In this document: positions 19,244 through 29,284 of the stretch, piece by piece
How positions within the stretch are numbered: position 1 is the first letter of the stretch
Layout: every line of letters begins with the position of its first letter
From: a virus
Direction: 5' to 3' (one strand)
Virus record (IMG/VR): IMGVR_UViG_3300045999_011450
Coordinates: 1-30,044 of that record
Length of the DNA stretch: 30,044 bases
Made by a program: the position numbers and the translations under genes
The notes under the pieces: model-generated
Database searches by the model: none
What the model was told of the DNA's origin: nothing
The model's input: only the letters and a program-made list of their open reading frames with translations

Positions 19244-20386
19244 ATGGAGCAAGAATTAATTAAAAGAATACATCAGCTTAATGGAGCTACAGGGCTCACT
19301 GATGAAGATTATCTAGTAATTAGTCAGTTAATTGCTGGAGTACATAAAACTAGAAAAATAGATTTAGGTTCATTAATAGATTATATCAGCGGTCCTGGAG
19401 GAATAGATCTTGCACCTAATAGTGGGTTAGCTTTTGAAGACGGTAAACTCACTACAAAGTTTAATACTCAAATACCTGATATAACAAATAACATAGAAGT
19501 AGGAGGAGCTGGAGCTACTGGGGCGGATTATTGGAAAACCCAGAATCTCGTAGAAGCTTTTGATAAAATTCTTTTTCCTGATTTGTTGCCCACTTACACT
19601 ATACCTACAATAGAGTTATCCGGCTCACAATCAGGTATTAGAGAAGTAGGCGCTTCGTTAAGTCAAAGTCTTGTATTAACCGCAATAAAAAATGATGCAG
19701 GAGCTTTTAATTTTTTAGATATTAGAAAAAATAATTTGTCTTTGTATAGCAGTAATTCGCTTACAGCTCAAACAGCTCCAGATTTAGTTAACCAATATAA
19801 CTACGCAAATTTAAATAATCCTAATTACAAATATGTAATTAATTACACAGATAATTTTGTTGTAGAAGAGGGTGTTACAAATTGGTTGGGTAGAGGCAAC
19901 TATAATATAGGACTAGTAAAGAAAAATAATAAAGGCGTTAATGATACTAGAAGTTTTGATATTCTAAATACTCAAGCACCTCAATCGGCAAATGAAAATT
20001 ACGAATCAAATTCAGTATCTGTTACAGGATTATATCCTTATTTTTGGGGTAAAAAAGTAACTCAACCTACTACAGCAGAAATTGCTAATGATATAGAAAA
20101 TAGTTTAGCTAATAAAGTATTAATTTCTGGAGCAGATAATATAAATGTAAACTACAATGCCAATTATGAATATATTTGGTTAGCTGTACATGATGATTAT
20201 CCTGTAAAAACACAATGGTATCACACAGCTTTTAATAACGGCAATATAGGTTCAGGTAATTTTATACTTTCACCTATAACATATCCCATAAATTCTCCTA
20301 ACGGGCTTTGGACTGGAATAACATATAAAATATATATTAGCGCTTGGGCTAGCACTACAGAAAACGTGACAATTTTTAAAAACTAA
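19244..20386 (+). CDS. Fibre/baseplate-type protein with C-terminal domain shared with the next fibre
   Basis: 380 residues. A short N-terminal helical part (MEQELIKRIHQLNGATGLTD...) carries a DEDYLVISQ...TRKIDLGSL motif typical of phage tail-fibre attachment ends. The region from about residue 98 to the end is homologous by eye to the C-terminal domain of the next protein: both have [20 protein letters not shown] / [20 protein letters not shown], then NNPNYxYxxxYTD, the GNYxxGLxKKNNK block and TGLYPYFWG / TGIYPYYWG. The domain is beta-rich and likely to be the host-binding or exposed head of a fibre. It would act on the virion surface. No collagen part here apart from a GAGATGA remnant. Confidence 0.75.
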   Translation: MEQELIKRIHQLNGATGLTDEDYLVISQLIAGVHKTRKIDLGSLIDYISGPGGIDLAPNSGLAFEDGKLTTKFNTQIPDITNNIEVGGAGATGADYWKTQNLVEAFDKILFPDLLPTYTIPTIELSGSQSGIREVGASLSQSLVLTAIKNDAGAFNFLDIRKNNLSLYSSNSLTAQTAPDLVNQYNYANLNNPNYKYVINYTDNFVVEEGVTNWLGRGNYNIGLVKKNNKGVNDTRSFDILNTQAPQSANENYESNSVSVTGLYPYFWGKKVTQPTTAEIANDIENSLANKVLISGADNINVNYNANYEYIWLAVHDDYPVKTQWYHTAFNNGNIGSGNFILSPITYPINSPNGLWTGITYKIYISAWASTTENVTIFKN

Positions 20387-20388
20387 AG

Positions 20389-20401
20389 TATAATTAAAAA
20401 A
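20389..20401 (+). promoter_or_regulatory. Possible -10 element before the collagen-like fibre gene
   Basis: TATAAT at 20389-20394 just after the previous stop, giving a 5' leader of about 28 bases containing TTTAACC. It lacks TG and a -35, so it is only a candidate. Confidence 0.3.
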
Positions 20402-20428
20402 TAATTTAACCTCTAAACATTAAACACT

Positions 20429-22579
20429 ATGGCTATTTTAATTAATGATAATTTAAACGTATCTGCACCTAAACCTATTGATAATAGATATGGTCCCCAC
20501 GCTAGCTTAGCTGCAGCTAAAACATCAGTTACACAAAGACATAGAGGTTTAGTAGTTGGCGTTATTGAGAGCGGAGCTTTAGTTGAATATTGGTTTGCTG
20601 ACGGCATTACTGATGCTGATTTAATTCTTAAAACTTCAGGAGGCGGAGGTTCAGCCGGAGCTACTGGAGCCGTTGGGGCTACTGGAGCTCAAGGAGCTAC
20701 AGGGGAAACAGGCGTCACTGGAGCCACTGGCAGTGTTGGAGCTACTGGCGCTAGTGGTTTACAAGGAGCTACAGGTCTTACAGGCCCCGCTGGATTGGGA
20801 TTTTCTGTTTTTGCGACTGCTGCTACTGTTAATGATTTACCTGCAGGAACTTCTGGGAATGTAGGGCAATTTGCAATTCTTACAGGAGGAGCTTTATATG
20901 TTTACCTTGGCGCAGATGCAGGTAATGTAGGACCGGGAAATGCTTATCAATACGTTGCAGATTTAACTGACGAGAGTGTTATTATTGGAGCCACAGGTGC
21001 TACAGGGGTTCAAGGACTCACAGGTGCCACTGGCATTACAGGCGCTACTGGCGTTACAGGCGCTACTGGGGAACAGGGACACCAAGGTTCTCTTGGGGCT
21101 ACTGGAGAAATTGGTGCGACAGGTCAAATTGGAGCTACTGGGGAACCTGGATCTCAAGGTGTTCAAGGTGCTACTGGAGCTACTGGCGCACAAGGTGCCA
21201 CTGGAGATATGGGCTCTACAGGTGCTACTGGCGCAGCTGGTCCAAGTGGTATTTCTGATAGATATCTTACTTCTTCAACTGATTCTATTACTATAGCTGA
21301 TGAAACAAAAACTATTACAGTTGAAAAAGGTTTAAGCTATTCTCCTGGGCAAGAAGTCAGAGTGGTAAGCACTAACGATATTAGCAAATACATGGTTGGT
21401 ACCGTGGTTAGCTATACCAGTGGAGTCAGCAGTGGTACATTGGTGTTTGATGTTGTAACTCATAGTACTCTAGGCCAAACAGATACAAGTTGGAGTGTTA
21501 ATTTAAGTGGTGGAGTAGCTGGTCCTGCAGGTGCTACTGGTCCCGTAGGAGCTACTGGAGTCGGAGCAACCGGGGCAACTGGTCCTGCGGGGGCTACTGG
21601 GCCTGCAGGGGATGTAGGTAATACTCTATATAATACATTAATTGGCGATGAAGTTACTAGTATAGCTGTAGGAGGAGCTCCTGCCACACTTGCTTCTACT
21701 TGGAAAACAAAAACACTTATTGAAGTGTTTGATACTATATTGTTTCCTGATTTATTACCTACATACACTATTCCAACAATTTCTTTAAACGCCTCTATAT
21801 CAGGTACAAAAGAAATTGGATCTACAATTACTCAGGCATTAACATTAGTTGGGACAGAAAATGATGCAGGCCCATTTACAAGTTTGTCTATATCTAGAGA
21901 TGTAGGTTCTGGAAATGGAGTTATTAGTTCTACAAATTCTCCTACAGCGGCAGCCACTACAGATATAGCTAGTCAATATGGATACGCTGATCCCAATAAT
22001 CCTAACTATACATATACTTTAAGTTATACAGATTCATATACTGTTGTATCTGGAGTAACAACATGGAGTGGTAAAGGTAATTATGATGCAGGATTAGGTA
22101 AAAAGAATAATAAAAATGTTACAGATTCTAGAACGGCAGCGGTAAGAAGTGTGAATGCTCCTCAAGCTGCAGGAACCAATTTCGCTTCAACAAATAGAAC
22201 CATTACTGGAATTTATCCGTATTACTGGGGAGTATCTAATACTCAACCCACCACAGCTAGTATTGCTTCCGCTATTGCTGAAGGTAATGCAAATACAGTA
22301 TTAGCAGATGCGTCAGGTACACTTACAATTACTTTTGCAGCCACAAGCCAATATATTTGGTTTGCGCATGCAGCTAGCTATACAAATAAAACAAGATGGG
22401 CCAGCACATCAAATACTTCTAACAACGGAAACATTGCAACATCTAGTGACTTGTTTTCTGCGCCGTCTGAATATAATATATCTTCTCCTGTTGGTTATTG
22501 GAGCTCTGTATCATTTGATGTTTATATAAGCAATTACGCTACTACTACAGAAGGATCGTACGAGCTTAAAAACTCTTAA
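20429..22579 (+). CDS. Collagen-like tail fibre
   Basis: 716 residues. Residues 1-75 ([20 protein letters not shown]...) are an N-terminal domain shared with the protein at 22616 and probably attach the fibre. Collagen-like Gly-X-Y blocks rich in GAT triplets follow in three stretches (about 77-122, 187-275, 361-397), separated by small beta domains (123-186 and 276-360). The final 310 residues are the beta-rich domain shared with the protein at 19244. Phage collagen-like repeats form trimeric stalks. Threonine is the usual Y residue, which in bacterial collagen-like proteins can be O-glycosylated; glycosyltransferase genes lie downstream. No Shine-Dalgarno site; TTTAACC lies about 20 bases before the ATG. 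Confidence 0.85.
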   Translation: MAILINDNLNVSAPKPIDNRYGPHASLAAAKTSVTQRHRGLVVGVIESGALVEYWFADGITDADLILKTSGGGGSAGATGAVGATGAQGATGETGVTGATGSVGATGASGLQGATGLTGPAGLGFSVFATAATVNDLPAGTSGNVGQFAILTGGALYVYLGADAGNVGPGNAYQYVADLTDESVIIGATGATGVQGLTGATGITGATGVTGATGEQGHQGSLGATGEIGATGQIGATGEPGSQGVQGATGATGAQGATGDMGSTGATGAAGPSGISDRYLTSSTDSITIADETKTITVEKGLSYSPGQEVRVVSTNDISKYMVGTVVSYTSGVSSGTLVFDVVTHSTLGQTDTSWSVNLSGGVAGPAGATGPVGATGVGATGATGPAGATGPAGDVGNTLYNTLIGDEVTSIAVGGAPATLASTWKTKTLIEVFDTILFPDLLPTYTIPTISLNASISGTKEIGSTITQALTLVGTENDAGPFTSLSISRDVGSGNGVISSTNSPTAAATTDIASQYGYADPNNPNYTYTLSYTDSYTVVSGVTTWSGKGNYDAGLGKKNNKNVTDSRTAAVRSVNAPQAAGTNFASTNRTITGIYPYYWGVSNTQPTTASIASAIAEGNANTVLADASGTLTITFAATSQYIWFAHAASYTNKTRWASTSNTSNNGNIATSSDLFSAPSEYNISSPVGYWSSVSFDVYISNYATTTEGSYELKNS
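20657..21618 (+). repeat. Three collagen-like GlyXY repeat blocks
   Basis: Imperfect 9-bp units GGAGCTACT (Gly-Ala-Thr) and variants at about 20657-20794, 20987-21250 and 21509-21618. Codon variation among units is considerable, so these are old repeats rather than recent slippage. Confidence 0.88.
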
Positions 22580-22615
22580 CATAGCTAATTAACCGAAGTA
22601 TGATCAGGTTAAAAT

Positions 22616-23686
22616 ATGGCTATATTAATAAACGACAATCTAAATGTAGCGGCACCTAAACCTATAGATAATAGGTATGGTCCTTACAATAGTTTAACTA
22701 TTGCAAAAGAAACCATACCTAGTTTTCAGAGACATAGAGGTCTTGTAGTAGGAATTGTAGAAAACGGAGACGTAGTTGAGTACTGGTTTAAATCAGGAAT
22801 TAATGATCTTGATTTAGAACTTAAAACTATAGCTATTGATGAGTCTAGAATTACCATCAATGCTAATGCTACTCTAGCCAGTAACAAGTATTATATATTG
22901 GATTCTAGTGCTCAAGGGTTTACTGTAGCTCTTCCTGCTTCTCCAATTGTTGGAGATTTTGTGTGGTTGCAGGATCCTAAAAGTTCTTGGGCTAGTAATA
23001 ATATTACAGTTAATAGAAATGGAAATAATATATTAGCTCAAGAAGATAATTTAAATCTAAATGTTGATGATAGTGTGGTCATTCTTACTTATGTAGGCAA
23101 TACTATAGGTTGGGATGTAAGAGAGTTAACTGGGGATTACATAGCTATTGATACATATATAGGAGCCACAGGACCTATTGGATCCGTTGGCGCTACTGGA
23201 TCTAGCGGAAAAACTGCTTATGAAATAGCTGTAGATGGAGGATTTTTAGGGAGTGAATATGATTGGTTACATACTTTACCTTCTCCTACTAAAGAAAGAA
23301 TTAACATAGCCAGCAGTACCATTGCAGCACCTGTAAATAACCCATACAATATAAATATAAAAAATAATCAAGCATATTTATTTCTTCAAGGGTTTTCTTC
23401 CGACTTTTCTTTGAATTTTAGAGGAGATAATTCTACTACTTTAAATGATTTACTAGGGTTAAATGAGGCTGTTACTTGCGCTGTCACAGTAATAAATTCT
23501 GCTACACCTTATAAATTAAATCATATATTTATTGATGGTGTTGAAGTTCCTCTAGCTTATTGGTATGTAGGCGCAGATGCTGTAGCTTATGAAGCTAGCT
23601 CTTTGTCAATATATATTGTTAAACGAGGGACTAACCAATATTTTGTTACAATTAATCAAGCTCCATTACAACCTATAACTGTATAG
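22616..23686 (+). CDS. Fibre protein with the shared N-terminal domain
   Basis: 356 residues. Residues 1-75 ([22 protein letters not shown], then [21 protein letters not shown]) parallel the start of the collagen-like fibre. A beta-rich domain follows (about 80-180), then a short collagen remnant (GATGPIGSVGATG) leading into GKTAYEIAVDGGFLGSEYDWL (about 198-218), the 'SAYEIAV..GF.GTE.EWL' motif of many phage fibre proteins, which marks the junction to the C-terminal receptor-side domain. That last domain (225-356) is different from those of the two preceding fibres. It is probably an alternative or accessory fibre tip on the same attachment end. Confidence 0.75.
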   Translation: MAILINDNLNVAAPKPIDNRYGPYNSLTIAKETIPSFQRHRGLVVGIVENGDVVEYWFKSGINDLDLELKTIAIDESRITINANATLASNKYYILDSSAQGFTVALPASPIVGDFVWLQDPKSSWASNNITVNRNGNNILAQEDNLNLNVDDSVVILTYVGNTIGWDVRELTGDYIAIDTYIGATGPIGSVGATGSSGKTAYEIAVDGGFLGSEYDWLHTLPSPTKERINIASSTIAAPVNNPYNINIKNNQAYLFLQGFSSDFSLNFRGDNSTTLNDLLGLNEAVTCAVTVINSATPYKLNHIFIDGVEVPLAYWYVGADAVAYEASSLSIYIVKRGTNQYFVTINQAPLQPITV

Positions 23687-23695
23687 TTTGAAGTT

Positions 23696-25141
23696 ATGCC
23701 TTTATCTTATACATCAGGAGCAGCCAGCTCTCAATCTTTTGGAATATTGAAGTCTGTTTCAAAAGAATTAAATATAAGACAAAATGCTCCTAGTTTGAGA
23801 GCAATGAATTCTAGCACTAGCAATAATAATTTAAATTTTATTGTTAGTGGGCAAGAACCTATTAGCTACCAGTGGTATTTAGATGGAGAAATTATTCCTG
23901 GAGCAACTTCAAATCAATTACTAGATATTACCGCTACAGGAGTGTATACATGTACTGCTACAAACGCCTACAGTACAGTTACAAGTAATCCTTGCACTGT
24001 TTATTATAATAGTGATTACACTGGAATGCCTCCAGCTATTGTTACAGAACCTGAAGATTCAAATGTATTAATTAATGAAACCGCTGTGTTTTATGTGTTT
24101 GCTATAGGAGCTGTAGCTTTAAACTATCAATGGTATGAGAACGGTGTTCCTGTAGGACCTAACGGTGCTAGTTTAGCTGTTGAAAACAGTTTTGATCCTG
24201 CTTACGGTAAAGAGGGATATTCTTATTATTGCAGAATTTGGAATACTTTTGGTGAAATTACAACTAAAACAGTTTTTATGAGGTTTAAAGATGTTAAACC
24301 TTTAGTAACTCCTATTTTGTCAAAAACAGTACTTGAGGGTAGTGATATAACTTTAAGTGCAGACATAGTTTTAGGTCGGCCTGAACCTTTAATGGAATGG
24401 TATACCCCTGGAGAAGTTTCTCCTATTTTTGGGCAAGCTCAAGTTATTGAGGCAAACGTTCCTCCATTTAAAATAGGCGGAGATAATGTAATTAGATGGA
24501 GAGCAGTTAATCGCGCAGGAGAAGATAGAGGTTATTTTAATGTAACTGTAGTTAAAAATGATGGAATTCCTTTTTCAATTACACAACAACCTGTAGATGT
24601 AACTCTAAATACTTTTAGCTCAGCTAATATGTCTGTAGGTGTAGTACCCGCCGTAGGTAACTACTCATATGAATGGTACATAGATGCTAAACTAAGTGTA
24701 ATTACAAGTACACCTTATTTAGAATATTATCCCAGCTGTTCTGAGGATTATGGCTCACGAACAGTTGAAGTAAAAGTAAATTTAACTATTGATGATGGTA
24801 TTAATACTCCTGTTACTTATTCACAAGTTTCAGGCTCTAGATATATTTATTTTAATTACGCTGCAGCAATAATTACACATCCTAGTGGAGTGACAGCAAA
24901 TAGTGGAGATGTGGTATCATTTTCTGTGGAAGTATGTTCTCCAAAACTATACATATATGAATGGTACGAAATAGCCGGAGGAACAACTTCTAAAATACCA
25001 GGAGCAAACAATTCTACTATTAATCTGCTTGTGTCTACAGCCGATAATGGAAAACAATATTTTTGTAAAATATCTCTACCTGACGGAACCAAGACAGTAG
25101 AAAGTAATAGTGCAAGTTTACAGGTATCAGGTTACAATTAA
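23696..25141 (+). CDS. Multi-domain Ig-like virion surface protein
   Basis: 481 residues made of four to five immunoglobulin-like beta-sandwich domains in tandem (about 35-105, 110-200, 203-290, 295-390, 395-480). Diagnostic pieces: ISYQWYLDGEIIPGATSNQL with GVYTCTATNAYST; LNYQWYENGVPVGP with YSYYCRIWNTFG; YSYEWYIDAK; and IYEWYEIAGG with GKQYFCKISLPDGTK. The W and C...Y-x-C positions match I-set-like domains. Ig-like domains on phage surface proteins are thought to give weak adhesion to cells or mucus. No signal or membrane segment. It follows the fibre genes by nine bases and precedes the glycosyltransferases. Confidence 0.82.
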   Translation: MPLSYTSGAASSQSFGILKSVSKELNIRQNAPSLRAMNSSTSNNNLNFIVSGQEPISYQWYLDGEIIPGATSNQLLDITATGVYTCTATNAYSTVTSNPCTVYYNSDYTGMPPAIVTEPEDSNVLINETAVFYVFAIGAVALNYQWYENGVPVGPNGASLAVENSFDPAYGKEGYSYYCRIWNTFGEITTKTVFMRFKDVKPLVTPILSKTVLEGSDITLSADIVLGRPEPLMEWYTPGEVSPIFGQAQVIEANVPPFKIGGDNVIRWRAVNRAGEDRGYFNVTVVKNDGIPFSITQQPVDVTLNTFSSANMSVGVVPAVGNYSYEWYIDAKLSVITSTPYLEYYPSCSEDYGSRTVEVKVNLTIDDGINTPVTYSQVSGSRYIYFNYAAAIITHPSGVTANSGDVVSFSVEVCSPKLYIYEWYEIAGGTTSKIPGANNSTINLLVSTADNGKQYFCKISLPDGTKTVESNSASLQVSGYN

Positions 25142-25149
25142 CCTCAATT

Positions 25150-27171
25150 ATGAGGGTAACTGTACCAGATAAAATAATAGATTCTATTAAATATAGATCT
25201 CGTAAACTCTATGTTTATAGAGACAATAAAGTCATTCATACTCAAGACATAATTAATTCAATTGAAGAAATATCTTTCAATCCTGAAGATGTCGATAGTA
25301 TCAGGTTTGAGCTAATAGATAGGAACCGCAAACCTTTAAATATATTTTTAAACATTGAAAAATTTGCGCAGCCTTTTCAACAATATCTAGTTAAAGGCAA
25401 CCTAGAAAATTTAAAAGAATGTTTAACCGAGTTAGATAATAAATACTTACAAACACAAAAATTATCTAACTTACATTTTGGCGATAAAAATTTAATCTAC
25501 TATACGGTATATGGAAAAGATTATTTAGAGCTGTTTTATAACTCCGTAAAAGACATTTTAAAAAATAAACCTAATAACCTAGACATTCTATTAATTACAG
25601 ATAATGAAACTTTAGGTTATTTAAACCCTGAGCTTAAAATAAATGTTTTTATTCTGGAAACAAATCAAAAGTATTTAGCGCGGTTGTATGTAACTAATTA
25701 TCCTGAGATAAAAAACTACGGTAAAGTTTTGTATTTAGACAGCGACACTAAAGTAACCCCAGAAGTATTTAGTTTATTCGATGAAGAAATATTCCCCTCT
25801 AAGTGGTATACAGTGTCTGATTCTAATCTAGGCGGAGAATATAAAGTAAGTGTTTATTATAGTTTAAAGCCTTTGTCTTCTGAGAGAAAAACTAAACTGC
25901 TTTCTAATTCTGGAGAAGCATTTAACTCAGGGCAATTTTTGTTTGTGTGTAATGAACAAAACTTAGCTCACATAGAAAACATGCAATGGTTATCTTCTAA
26001 CTGGCAGGGTGAATATTTCCAGGATCAAAGCATTATAAATTATTATATAAATTATTACAGTCTAGGAGAGCATACGCTATTAAACAAATATGTAAATGTT
26101 GAAAATACCGTACAGAGTTTTCAACAAAAGCCTAAAGCAGTAACTCATTTTGCTAGAAGTATTGGCGCACCTGAAGCCAAAAAAAGTGTGCTATTGAACA
26201 AACCTTCAACTGTAAACTTTGTATTAGTCAGTCATAACCATAAGATCAACGGAGCTACTCATTCGTTGTATATATTAGCTAACTTTTTAAAATCAAAAGC
26301 TAAACAGATATTGATTCTAGAGGTAGAACCTAATCCTGAGACTAGAGATAAATACGGTTTAACTGAAGAAGATTTTAAATACTATTACAACGACCCTGTA
26401 GTTTTGTATGCTTTAATAAATCAGACATCTTACCATAAGTTGTTGTTTAATTCAGTCAACAAGGTTTATAAAGATGTATGGGACCATTTTAATCAAAACA
26501 ATATATTAAGATTTAGTCGTGAAGTGCGAAAAGATTATAAACTATCCGCTTTAAAGACTCCTGATTTTGTTATTACCGAAGAAATAGCTAAGTCCTACCT
26601 TAGTAACGGAGAGGTTACCCCCCAAGTACAATCTCCTATTTTACCTAAATTTCTATTAGATAAGATGGATAAAGCCCCTGCGCATAATTTTAATACAGAT
26701 AAGATTGTGATAGGTATGAGCGGAATGATCTGTAACAGAAAAAACTATAATTTATTCAAACAGGTAGCAGGTCAACTAAACCAGTACTATTTTGTATGGA
26801 TAGGAGGAGAGGGAGAAAATCGAGATAACCTAGAGCATATAGCCGCTACAAGTAACCCATATAGTTATTATAAAGGATTAGATTATTTTGTATTGTTTTC
26901 TGAATACGAACCATTCGGTAATGTGGTCATAGAAAATCTATATCTGGGAAATAAAGTACTCACATTTAGAGATAATATATTTTACAGACACACTGTCGAT
27001 AGAATGTATTTTGAGTATCCTGGTAGAATATCTTTAGAAAACGCTAAAGAACATATATTAAATAATTGTGTGAAAAAAAGAACGTGTAAATTTGGTGAAG
27101 GAACGGAATACGTTAAGAAAAACTTTTCAAAATACAATAAAGAGTTTTTAAATAAAATCGATGTTTGTTAA
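25150..27171 (+). CDS. Two-domain glycosyltransferase (GT8-like plus GT4-like)
   Basis: 673 residues. The first half is a GT-A fold: YYTVYGKDYLELFYNSVKD at about 117-135, the nucleotide-sugar/metal site D197-S-D199 (VLYLDSDTK), FNSGQF (258-263) and D292-Q-S, in the order of GT8-type retaining transferases. The second half (about 357-673) is GT-B and GT4-like: the Rossmann strand FVLVSHNHKINGATHSLY, GMSGMICNRKNYNLF, FVWIGGEGENR and the E-x7-E type site E587-PFGNVVIE595. It should transfer sugars from nucleotide donors in the cytoplasm, building at least two linkages. The acceptor is unknown; fibre or Ig proteins just upstream, or host polysaccharide, are candidates. Its end overlaps the next gene by 11 bases. 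Confidence 0.8.
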   Translation: MRVTVPDKIIDSIKYRSRKLYVYRDNKVIHTQDIINSIEEISFNPEDVDSIRFELIDRNRKPLNIFLNIEKFAQPFQQYLVKGNLENLKECLTELDNKYLQTQKLSNLHFGDKNLIYYTVYGKDYLELFYNSVKDILKNKPNNLDILLITDNETLGYLNPELKINVFILETNQKYLARLYVTNYPEIKNYGKVLYLDSDTKVTPEVFSLFDEEIFPSKWYTVSDSNLGGEYKVSVYYSLKPLSSERKTKLLSNSGEAFNSGQFLFVCNEQNLAHIENMQWLSSNWQGEYFQDQSIINYYINYYSLGEHTLLNKYVNVENTVQSFQQKPKAVTHFARSIGAPEAKKSVLLNKPSTVNFVLVSHNHKINGATHSLYILANFLKSKAKQILILEVEPNPETRDKYGLTEEDFKYYYNDPVVLYALINQTSYHKLLFNSVNKVYKDVWDHFNQNNILRFSREVRKDYKLSALKTPDFVITEEIAKSYLSNGEVTPQVQSPILPKFLLDKMDKAPAHNFNTDKIVIGMSGMICNRKNYNLFKQVAGQLNQYYFVWIGGEGENRDNLEHIAATSNPYSYYKGLDYFVLFSEYEPFGNVVIENLYLGNKVLTFRDNIFYRHTVDRMYFEYPGRISLENAKEHILNNCVKKRTCKFGEGTEYVKKNFSKYNKEFLNKIDVC

Positions 27172-29284
27172 TATAGCTATAGTTATGCGCCCATCTATTT
27201 TTATACATCTTAAAAACGACACTAAATTTTTAAAATACTGCGTAAATAACTTTAAAGATAAATGCACTATTATTGTTAATTGTTACGGAAACAAACAGGA
27301 TGTGATAGATTACTGCAGAGCTAACAGTGAGCATTTTTATCAAACTGCGGTTGGAGGAAAAAACGACATAGTTAAATCATTGCCTTTTATTTTTAACGAC
27401 GGAGTTTGGGTGTGTAATGATGATGTGGAAATTGAGGGAGATGTTTGGGGGATGTTTTGTTTTGCTAATAGCGATAAACAGAATATAGACCTGGTATATC
27501 CTCCTACAGATAATCTTTATTTAGATAATACAAAATTAGGTGTACACAATAGACACAGGCTTAGTTCTTCTGCGTATTTTTTAACCGAAGCAGGAATTAA
27601 AAAGTTAAGATTGGGGCATCCATTGGCTTATACTTACACGTACTACGGAGCTAATATTAAACATGTACAAAAATTAAAGACAATTACTCCCGCAGAAAAT
27701 ATAGAATCTGGGTTTTCCACTGAAGTAGAGTACTCTCCAATTAGAGAAGAGTTAAACAAGCAGCTTTTAAAAGTAATAAATAAAGAGTTTTATCCTGTAA
27801 AAACAAAGAATGTTATTGTAACTCTAACTACAGAAGGGAGAGAGTTTATCGATAAAACAAAAGATAAGATTAAAGAAATTGCAGATCATTGGGGAGCAGA
27901 TTTTAAAATATATAGAGGTTTAGATAGTGTATTTACCTACGAGCAAAAAAATAAATTATTAGACGTACAGAGTAAAAGAGCTAATGTTATAAATTATTAT
28001 GCTAAGATGCAGGTAATTTATAACGCTTTAAAAGAGTATGATCGTGTATTGTGGATAGATGATACTTGTCTTATATCTCCATTTGCTCAAAATCTATTTT
28101 CTGTTGTTCCTGAAGATCATCTAGGCGCATTGGTAATTAAAAGAAATTCAGGGATGAGTGAGCCTAATCATGATTTCGAGTATATTAAAAAACAAAGAGG
28201 GATAGATATTGACGATTCTTATATCAATTCAGGAGTGTTGTTAGCTTCTAAATGTCATAAAAATATTTTTTCTTTTGAAGAGATGTTTAATCATAAAGAT
28301 CTTTTTGAAAGCTTTTATCCTACTCAGTGTTACATAGCGTATAAGATTACTACAGATAAAATACCTGTATTTAATATTACTTCTGTAAATCATCTTATGC
28401 CTGCAATGCTTAAGTATGAGGATAAATTGTTTACTCAAGCAGAATCATTACTTCATGAGACGCGTATTATTGCAGCGCACAATATAGTACATTTTTCTGG
28501 GTTTAATCGTTACAGAGAAAAATTGCACGAGGAAATGTTTCAAAAGTTTAATGAAATCTTTGATCAAAAGATTACTCTAGTAGTGATGAATTACAGCCGC
28601 CCCGATAATATTAAAAATAAACTAATACCTTTCTATTCTCTTATACCTGCAGTAAATCAAATTGTAATTTCTCACTGTAAATCATCTGCAAAATTTGACT
28701 ACGACAGCACAGCTTATTGTGAAATCACACACCGAGACGATGTATTAAATAATGACATGTTTGGTTTATTTACCAGATATATTGCAGCTGCAGAAAGCAG
28801 CAGAAACGAGTGTGTTGTGGTAATCGATGACGATATGCTTGTACCTGGGTATATTCTTTCTCAACTTTATTATTTGTGGAAAAAGTCTCCTTTAGGATTG
28901 TATGGAACGAGAGGTAGAGCTATAGACAAAACTAAAAAAGGTTGGGAATATAATGATAAAGTATATGTAAATAATGCGGATGTTTTGCTGACTCATTGCG
29001 CAATGACTTCTCGCGAAATATACGCAAAACTTATTCCTCAAGAAAAATATTTTCATGCAACTGCTATGAAAGCTATAGTCCCATGGAACGGTGAAGATAT
29101 TTTATTGAGTACTTTTGTTAAGTTTTTAAATCAAAGTAGACATCCAGTAATTCATGGCGAATACATTGAATTAAGCGACCAAGGAGCTGTAAGTGCTACT
29201 TCAGATCATAAGCAGGTAAGAGATAAGCTCGTCACGGAAATATACAACCACTACACAGACATTATAAGAAAAGCCTTAATATGA
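27161..29284 (+). CDS. Three-domain glycosyltransferase with exostosin-like (GT64) C-terminus
   Basis: 707 residues with three GT-A-type units. Unit 1 (1-200): strand FIHLKNDTKFLKYCVNNF and acidic pair D87-D88 in WVCNDDVEI. Unit 2 (215-450): VIVTLTTEGREFI, D300-D301 in VLWIDDTCLISPFAQNLF and YINSGVLLASK, GT8- or GT34-like. Unit 3 (455-707): ITLVVMNYSRPDNI, NNDMFGLFTRYIAAAES, D556-D-D558 in VVIDDDMLVPGYIL, LLTHCAMTSREIYAKLIP and WNGEDILLSTFV, which follows the exostosin C-terminal (GT64) layout. Such multi-domain enzymes make a defined oligosaccharide in successive steps. The start overlaps the upstream glycosyltransferase by 11 bases and the end overlaps the next gene as ATGA, so the three are one operon. 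Confidence 0.78.
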   Translation: MFVNIAIVMRPSIFIHLKNDTKFLKYCVNNFKDKCTIIVNCYGNKQDVIDYCRANSEHFYQTAVGGKNDIVKSLPFIFNDGVWVCNDDVEIEGDVWGMFCFANSDKQNIDLVYPPTDNLYLDNTKLGVHNRHRLSSSAYFLTEAGIKKLRLGHPLAYTYTYYGANIKHVQKLKTITPAENIESGFSTEVEYSPIREELNKQLLKVINKEFYPVKTKNVIVTLTTEGREFIDKTKDKIKEIADHWGADFKIYRGLDSVFTYEQKNKLLDVQSKRANVINYYAKMQVIYNALKEYDRVLWIDDTCLISPFAQNLFSVVPEDHLGALVIKRNSGMSEPNHDFEYIKKQRGIDIDDSYINSGVLLASKCHKNIFSFEEMFNHKDLFESFYPTQCYIAYKITTDKIPVFNITSVNHLMPAMLKYEDKLFTQAESLLHETRIIAAHNIVHFSGFNRYREKLHEEMFQKFNEIFDQKITLVVMNYSRPDNIKNKLIPFYSLIPAVNQIVISHCKSSAKFDYDSTAYCEITHRDDVLNNDMFGLFTRYIAAAESSRNECVVVIDDDMLVPGYILSQLYYLWKKSPLGLYGTRGRAIDKTKKGWEYNDKVYVNNADVLLTHCAMTSREIYAKLIPQEKYFHATAMKAIVPWNGEDILLSTFVKFLNQSRHPVIHGEYIELSDQGAVSATSDHKQVRDKLVTEIYNHYTDIIRKALI

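Noticed and set aside
20673-21296. Leucine-rich frames in the +1 register of the collagen blocks.
   Set aside because: GGAGCTACT-type repeats read in another phase give long open leucine/glutamine runs. These are by-products of the collagen repeat.
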